A stretch of DNA of 64,000 nucleotides from 01-FULL-43-15b sp964472675 (GTDB taxonomy: Bacteria; Patescibacteriota; Microgenomatia; UBA8517; UBA10165), in contig CAYYLO010000001.1 of the NCBI GenBank assembly GCA_964472675.1, positions 1 through 64,000 on the forward strand, given 5' to 3'. Positions 58,839 through 64,000 of this stretch are shown one piece after another. Position 1 is the stretch's first letter. Each line of letters opens with the position of its first letter. Below the pieces are notes generated by a model. The model worked only from the letters and a program-made list of their open reading frames with translations, was not told the DNA's origin and did no database searches. A program made the translations under genes and the position numbers.

Positions 58839-60530
58839 CTAGTCTACCTTGTACACGTCTACCACTTTATTCTCAAAAATATGTGAAATGCCCAGTTGTG
58901 TCTCTCCCAATTTCGCCCGCTGGGGCTTGACCCAGTAAATATACTTTATATTGTTGTCTCGCAAAAACTGATATGCCTGCCTTTGATTTAGCGCTCTTAG
59001 CCAGTCTTCTACGCTTTTGCGGCGCGTTTTCCAATCGTAATCAGTAATATTTAAGTTAACTTCATCTTCCAAAAAAACAGGTTTATTAGAATAAGCAGAA
59101 ACGTAAGCTGTTGACTCATAGAGATACAACGGTCGGGGTGGATTGCTAACCGCCTGATCTGCAGCATACTGGTCAAAAGGATAAGTAAGTACTACCCCTA
59201 ATGGTTGAACAGCCAAAAAATTTAAAGCCTGCACTTCTTCACCAGAAAGCTTGGCCGGCGGACGCGAGGGAAGATAATTTTGCAAAGTTGCATAAACCGT
59301 AGGTAAGGTAAATAACAAAATAACGCTTGCCAAAATTACGTTTTTGGTATGCACGTACACAGTCATTCTGTCAAACCATTCTGCTATGGTAATTCCTGAG
59401 AAAATGCTCATGGCAAAAATTGTGTAGTAAAAAAATTGAATAGTATTCCATGGCGTACCTTTCTGCAAAAATAACATCGGCAGGATAGTGCCAAAAACAG
59501 CTATTACCCACACGAATAATCCGATTGGCTCTTGCTTTTTTAAAATCTTCCATGTTTGAAAGTGCCCTATTGCCCGAATACCTAAGTTGCCAAACCAAAA
59601 AATCAAAAATGCAACTGTGTATGCGAGAATTAATTTCCACCAAACTTGGCCTGATTTATAATTCATAATCGCTTCAAAAAAGCGCGGCCAGTTGACGCGG
59701 TCGGAAACTGCCATCATCGTTTCTAAAAACCAGAAGGGTTGGAAAACAACTAAGGAGGTGGAATTACGATTTAGAGGAATAAAAAGCGCAAGAAACAGGG
59801 CAAGAGACAGTGCCCATAAAATTAATACACGAAAACTTCGTACTTTAGTCAAATAAAGTACCCCCACGATAAATAGTGCACCCAAAGACAACACTCCAGC
59901 ATAGACTTTTATTTGTCCCACCAATCCAAATAGCAACGTAGCAATTAACAAGTTAGCAAGCGAGGGTTTGCGGAGATACCTGCTGAGCACTATTGCACCT
60001 GCCAATAATAATACAAGTGATAATGCAAATGGAGGATTGATTAAAGTTGAAACTGACTGTTGCGCCCAAAACATTGACTCATTACCAACCGTGTCATACC
60101 TGACTAAAGAAACGATCGGCCCCCAGCTTCCCCCAAAGTAAACTAAAAAAGTCGACCACCAGGCGGCTACTTTAGAGTTAGTCCACTCATTGACAAATTT
60201 ATATGTTAGCCACCCGATAAAAAACGCCAAAATCGGCGGCAGGATCTGAAAGTAAAGGAGCGATACCGGAAGAAAAGTAATTTTGTGCAAAGCTGCCAAC
60301 ATTAGGTCAAAACCGATGTGGTAATTTTTCAACTGCTCTCCGGCAAACACAGGCATCTCCAAAGAACCGCCAGCCAGGCTGTTAGCCAAAGCAATGTGCC
60401 AAATTCCATCATGTCCGTTTGGGCCCCAAAAGCCTAAGCCAAATGCATACATCCAACCGCTTTTGACCATTGTTATACTCCAAGTCAAAGTCCCCATTAG
60501 TAATAGTATAAATAAAGGTTTGTTTTTCAC
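58839..60530 (-). CDS. GT-C-like polytopic membrane protein
   Basis: 563 residues from GTG 60530, which overlaps the upstream TGA (GTGA) and has a GGAG 9 nt before it; a TTG at 60545 is the alternative. GHDGIWHIAL (H40, D41) in the first loop and NYHIGFDLML follow a GT-C-like order, but the D-E pair is absent. About twelve helices. The external tail has FLAVQPLGVVLTYPFDQ and NNIKYIYWVKP, a domain shared with the next gene. Function unknown; probably part of glycan transfer. Confidence 0.65.
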   Translation of the reverse strand: MKNKPLFILLLMGTLTWSITMVKSGWMYAFGLGFWGPNGHDGIWHIALANSLAGGSLEMPVFAGEQLKNYHIGFDLMLAALHKITFLPVSLLYFQILPPILAFFIGWLTYKFVNEWTNSKVAAWWSTFLVYFGGSWGPIVSLVRYDTVGNESMFWAQQSVSTLINPPFALSLVLLLAGAIVLSRYLRKPSLANLLIATLLFGLVGQIKVYAGVLSLGALFIVGVLYLTKVRSFRVLILWALSLALFLALFIPLNRNSTSLVVFQPFWFLETMMAVSDRVNWPRFFEAIMNYKSGQVWWKLILAYTVAFLIFWFGNLGIRAIGHFQTWKILKKQEPIGLFVWVIAVFGTILPMLFLQKGTPWNTIQFFYYTIFAMSIFSGITIAEWFDRMTVYVHTKNVILASVILLFTLPTVYATLQNYLPSRPPAKLSGEEVQALNFLAVQPLGVVLTYPFDQYAADQAVSNPPRPLYLYESTAYVSAYSNKPVFLEDEVNLNITDYDWKTRRKSVEDWLRALNQRQAYQFLRDNNIKYIYWVKPQRAKLGETQLGISHIFENKVVDVYKVD

Positions 60531-62563
60531 TTTTTCACTCTCCAAATCTCAGCATTAGCATCGTCATAAATTTTCTCAACATTAAAATCTCCTGGTGAAA
60601 AGGGTAGTTTCTCTGAGTAATAAGGATATTTGACCAAATAGACATATCTCACGTTTTGTTTGGAAAATTCTCGTTTCCCAACCTTTAAATCTTTCGCTTC
60701 AAAAACTGAAGAGTTGTAGACGAGAGGATGTTTGCCCCATTTTTGAACATAAGAACGGTTATTTGAGAATACAGCAGGTTTTAGAGAAGTAATATAGACG
60801 CATTGCAGACACTCATGGTCATAAACAAGAACCTTGCCAGGAGGCTGTAAGGCAAGTTTAGACAAAGCATAAATCTCATTTTGGCTTATCCAATAATCCT
60901 GGGAATAACTTTTTTGCCACCGTTGTCCATATGTAAAACTTCCAGCCAGACCTGCAACAATCACCGCTAACAAAAGTATTCTTATCTTCAAAAATCGAAT
61001 ACACAAAACAACCAACACTATAAAAGTAATACCCCACAACAAGAGTGCTAGTTTAATTTTCTTTTGATCCAAGAAGTGCCACGCCTCAGAAGTAAGTGCA
61101 CGTAGAGTTTCACCTTTTGCGGATGTAATAATGTTAACACTCGGCTGAACTGCTACCCCACCGGATCTTTGAATATTAACTAATGGACTTTTCGTCAAGT
61201 AACTTGGAATATCTATACTTGGTGAAAAAGAAAACTTGTCCGGCAAAAAAACTAATTCTCTGTCTTTTGCAAATGAAATTGCCAATCTCTCATTTTCCTG
61301 TTTAATTGCTTTTATACCTCCCCACTTTAAATCCCAAACAGTCTGGGGATCGGTTGAATGGTCAATAACCGAAGGGATATAAATTGTTAAATCCTTGTTG
61401 GTATTAGGCAAAGAAAAATATGGTTCCTGAAAATCAGGTTGGTAAATTCTTAAGTCTACAATTTCTGTTTTTTGGGAAGTCGCATCGTAGCGTATTCCCG
61501 CCCGGTAATTGGGAGAGTTATACCAGATAAGTTTCTCATTTGTACCCAAAAGATCATCAGTCTTTATTACCTGCACGGGAGAAACGCCAGGGAATTGCTT
61601 TCTGTACCAGGAAGAAAAATCTTTCATATTGGTAATTGTGTCATCTCCCTCATCTGCCAATTTGCGCACCAACCCCATCTGCTTTGCAAACTCACTAGTT
61701 TCCGAATAGGACTCTGCCGGAAAATCTCCTTCCAACCCCAAAGTAATTTGGCCAAACTGGTTGTCGTGCTGACCAGCAAATAAACGCACTAACCTTTCAA
61801 AATAATCAAAATTCTGGCCCATCAAGGGGTAGTCCTGAGTACTATATTTACTGTCTTTATAACCGTTCAAAGGATCTCTTGGCGCCCATTCCAATTCCAC
61901 AACATCAAGTTTTGAGTCATTTGTTGCCGCAGGAATTCCTGTGTGATTTTTGCTTGGGTAAAAGGGCGAAGACCAATACTCGCCCCACACTTCATATCCG
62001 TCTGTAGACAGTTGATCCGCAAGCCCCAAATGCGCAGTTATCCCATACTTTTCTTTTATATATGAAAGAGAATAGGCATCTACCCACCATCCCCCGACTG
62101 ATGTTGGATAATAGCCAAAATCAGACTTAAATTTTTCAAATACAGCATCTATTAATTTGACGCGATCGGCAGGAACGTAGCCTGACAAAAACACAGAATT
62201 TGCAAAATGCCAAAAACCTGAGTTATTGTAGGCAATCTTTGACGCTAGGGCAAAAGCAGGAGTAACTTCAAGAAAAATACCCTTCTCCTGCTTGATATCC
62301 ATCTCTTTGGCAACTGCTACAGCCTTCGGATTATCCAAAACGTCAAATGTAAAAAGCCATGTAGCAGGAAGTTTATTTTGTTTAATAATTTTGTATTGGG
62401 CTTTTATACTTTCAGCTGAATCAACAGTGTATTTGGAAATACGGACCGGATTAACTAAGGTGATGAATTGATTGCTGGCTGCATTTACACCAGAATCACT
62501 TGTTAAAAAGAAGAAGCCAGATAAAAAAGCCAGAATAAAATGTTTACCTTTTAAGAATTGCAT
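60527..62563 (-). CDS. Secreted polysaccharide-deacetylase-like protein with membrane anchor and GT-C-type ectodomain
   Basis: 678 residues from ATG 62563 (AAGGA 9 nt upstream; longer frame to 62590 overlaps the flippase). A signal peptide (1-30, ending GVNAAS) leads into a TIM-barrel-like region (40-310) with KLPATWLFTFDVLDN and GGWWVDAYSLSYIKEKYG, resembling the glycoside hydrolase/deacetylase superfamily. The His pair of NodB enzymes is not seen. Two hydrophobic helices near 500-560 are followed by ALQPPGKVLVYDHE and QNVRYVYLVKYP, as in the tail of the next gene. It may trim or sense surface glycans; activity uncertain. Confidence 0.6.
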   Translation of the reverse strand: MQFLKGKHFILAFLSGFFFLTSDSGVNAASNQFITLVNPVRISKYTVDSAESIKAQYKIIKQNKLPATWLFTFDVLDNPKAVAVAKEMDIKQEKGIFLEVTPAFALASKIAYNNSGFWHFANSVFLSGYVPADRVKLIDAVFEKFKSDFGYYPTSVGGWWVDAYSLSYIKEKYGITAHLGLADQLSTDGYEVWGEYWSSPFYPSKNHTGIPAATNDSKLDVVELEWAPRDPLNGYKDSKYSTQDYPLMGQNFDYFERLVRLFAGQHDNQFGQITLGLEGDFPAESYSETSEFAKQMGLVRKLADEGDDTITNMKDFSSWYRKQFPGVSPVQVIKTDDLLGTNEKLIWYNSPNYRAGIRYDATSQKTEIVDLRIYQPDFQEPYFSLPNTNKDLTIYIPSVIDHSTDPQTVWDLKWGGIKAIKQENERLAISFAKDRELVFLPDKFSFSPSIDIPSYLTKSPLVNIQRSGGVAVQPSVNIITSAKGETLRALTSEAWHFLDQKKIKLALLLWGITFIVLVVLCIRFLKIRILLLAVIVAGLAGSFTYGQRWQKSYSQDYWISQNEIYALSKLALQPPGKVLVYDHECLQCVYITSLKPAVFSNNRSYVQKWGKHPLVYNSSVFEAKDLKVGKREFSKQNVRYVYLVKYPYYSEKLPFSPGDFNVEKIYDDANAEIWRVKK

Positions 62564-63992
62564 TGAAGACTTTCCTTGTGTCTTGAGCAAGCGAGGGACC
62601 GACTAAAGAAAAGATTAATAGCGCGTAAATCGCAATTCCTGAAGGTACCAATATTAAAACTCCAAGCATATTGTGGGGAACAATCAACGTAGCCAGGCGG
62701 ACAAAAATGCCCATGATCATGGCCGCCAGCATCGGCTTTGCGACAGAGTAAAAAAAGTTAAAATGGACTGCCCGATACCCTAGCCATATGGCAACGATTG
62801 ACACCGCTTCCACTAAAAGATAGCCTAAGGCCGCGCCGTTAAAACCAAATCTTGCTCCAAAAAAAGGAACCAAAAGCCAGGTTAAAACTACCCAGGCAAT
62901 CATTAACTTAAAAGTAGTTCTTATTCTACCGGTTGCATTTAACATATTGGTTAAAGGAGTTGCAATAGCGGCAAAGGCCGCATGTGCACCAAAAAGACCC
63001 AGGGCTAAGATTGCCGGCTGCCACTGTTTATATCTTTCAATAATCTGCAAAAGTATTGGCGCTACTAAAGCCAGACCGACAATTGATGGAAAGACCAGAA
63101 GAGAAATAAAGAATATAGACCGCGAAAGTGCGCTTTCCAGCTCTTGCCTGTTGTCCTGCAAACGCGCGTAAGCCGGGAAAGTAACTTTTATCACCTGATC
63201 CATAAAAAACCGCAAAGGCGCCTCTCCCCACTTTTTTGCCCACAACAGAAGTCCGATTCCGGCAGGTCCTAACAACCCACCCAGGAAAATTGTCAATCCG
63301 TCATCTTTGACAACTGCCAAAAAAGTATTCAGCTGATATGGGATGCCAAACTTGAAAAGCCCCCGCAAAGATTTGACCGAAAAACTAAATCCGGGAACCC
63401 AAGGCTGTAAGATATACATAGTGATAAGTCCCACGAGGCTCTGCGCTAAAACCGAATAGGCCAAACTTAGAATCCCAAACCCACGCAGAGCAAGAATAAT
63501 TGTTAAGCCGTTAAAAACTACAGCTTCTAAGATTTGAGGAATAATAAGCCGCGTAAACTCCAATTTCCGCTCAAGTAAAACAGAAGGAATAGTTTTTAGC
63601 GAAGACAGGAAGAAGGCGATATAAAAAGACCACAATAAATAAACTCCGGGGCCGGTTATTTTTTGCCAGGAAGACAAAAAAGGCGTCGCGGTCAAGCCAA
63701 TAATAACCAAAGAAATTACCAGGAGTTGTTGAACTAAAAAGGTGGTCTTTAACTCCTCGGAAGTTACACTCCCTTTCTTTTGAATCAAGGCTGCAGCCAA
63801 ACCGATATCTGAAAAGTAACTCAAAAACCCGCGTATGGCGAGTACGATATAGTAAACACCAAACACTTCTTTAGCAAAGAGCGCGGAGAAAAAAGCTAGA
63901 GAAACTAAATTTATGCCCTGAAGAATAAAGTTCCGGCTGGTCAAAGCCAAAACTCCAGAAATCGCCCTCTTTTTTACAATGGCGAGGGTCAA
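62544..63992 (-). CDS. Wzx-like polysaccharide flippase, N-terminus uncertain
   Basis: At least 482 residues with twelve to fourteen helices. The first reads LTSRNFILQGINLVSLAFF; SDIGLAAALIQKKGSV and RTTFKLMIAWVVLTW are typical of O-antigen/capsule repeat-unit flippases. The frame is open to the right window edge, and the only start inside is a TTG at 63992, so a few N-terminal codons may be missing. It would carry lipid-linked repeat units to the outer face; a second Wzx-like protein is at 27820. Confidence 0.85.
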   Translation of the reverse strand: MTLAIVKKRAISGVLALTSRNFILQGINLVSLAFFSALFAKEVFGVYYIVLAIRGFLSYFSDIGLAAALIQKKGSVTSEELKTTFLVQQLLVISLVIIGLTATPFLSSWQKITGPGVYLLWSFYIAFFLSSLKTIPSVLLERKLEFTRLIIPQILEAVVFNGLTIILALRGFGILSLAYSVLAQSLVGLITMYILQPWVPGFSFSVKSLRGLFKFGIPYQLNTFLAVVKDDGLTIFLGGLLGPAGIGLLLWAKKWGEAPLRFFMDQVIKVTFPAYARLQDNRQELESALSRSIFFISLLVFPSIVGLALVAPILLQIIERYKQWQPAILALGLFGAHAAFAAIATPLTNMLNATGRIRTTFKLMIAWVVLTWLLVPFFGARFGFNGAALGYLLVEAVSIVAIWLGYRAVHFNFFYSVAKPMLAAMIMGIFVRLATLIVPHNMLGVLILVPSGIAIYALLIFSLVGPSLAQDTRKVFNAILKR

Positions 63993-64000
63993 CCCCTCAT

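Noticed and set aside
1..64000. Recoded UGA (genetic code 25)
   Set aside because: UGA is used as a normal stop in many genes here, for example at 14340-14342, and reading frames need no recoding.

Overview
The window (64 kb, roughly 40% GC by eye) is one continuous surface-glycan locus of a bacterium. The best guess from sequence alone is a Candidate Phyla Radiation (Patescibacteria) genome of the Microgenomates type. The reasons are extreme compactness (genes overlap by 1-30 bp, no gap reaches 300 bp), long runs of paralogous dolichyl-phosphate-mannose-type GT-C membrane proteins, a DUF5667-like protein, a four-helix-bundle (23S-IVP type) protein, and TGA used as a normal stop (so not a code-25 lineage). 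No rRNA, tRNA, ribosomal protein or other taxonomic marker was recognised, so the assignment is inference.

Layout. 1-3.7 kb: the tail of a GT2 on the + strand, then two GT-C membrane proteins on the - strand. 3.7-13.4 kb: one GT4 (+), convergent with a nine-gene - strand operon. That operon runs from a GT2 (13364) through an inverting-type 4,6-dehydratase, an epimerase, an FkbM methyltransferase, a GT4, a tandem dTMP-kinase-like fusion and two GT2s to a nucleotidyltransferase. 13.4-15.8 kb: three + genes (two GT2s and a methyltransferase). 15.8-20.1 kb: a - operon with a DegT/StrS aminotransferase, a cupin, a methyltransferase and a GT-C protein. 20.2-21.2 kb: an IS481-like insertion sequence placed between two divergent promoters. 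21.3-23.3 kb: GT4 and methyltransferase (+). 23.3-64 kb: about 40 kb with every gene on the - strand, mostly translationally coupled. It holds flippases, GT2/GT4 enzymes, gmd, a PIG-V-like protein, an array of seven paralogous GT-C proteins (one fused to a PTPS-related domain), a YfhO protein, and a deacetylase-like protein.

How the genes fit together. GT2 proteins of the DPM1/GtrB type would load sugars onto polyprenyl phosphate. Wzx-like flippases and the LPG-synthase-TM protein could move lipid-linked material. GT-C proteins would transfer sugars outside the membrane. GT4, GT2, FkbM and other methyltransferases would elongate and decorate the glycan. Gmd plus the DegT aminotransferase could give a GDP-4-amino-4,6-dideoxymannose-type sugar, and the dehydratase/epimerase pair a UDP-deoxyaminosugar. 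Specific substrates are not visible in the sequence.

What stands out beyond the genes: (i) degenerate heptanucleotide tandem repeats at eight places, mostly inside genes; (ii) palindromic or GC-rich small elements inside or between coding sequences (30.8, 39.5, 54.5, 56.5, 57.9 and 58.8 kb); (iii) -10 boxes 6-8 nt before start codons, suggesting leaderless mRNAs; (iv) a shared C-terminal extracytoplasmic signature in the seven-member GT-C array, one member of which has lost the catalytic Asp. No stretch over 300 bases lacks a gene.
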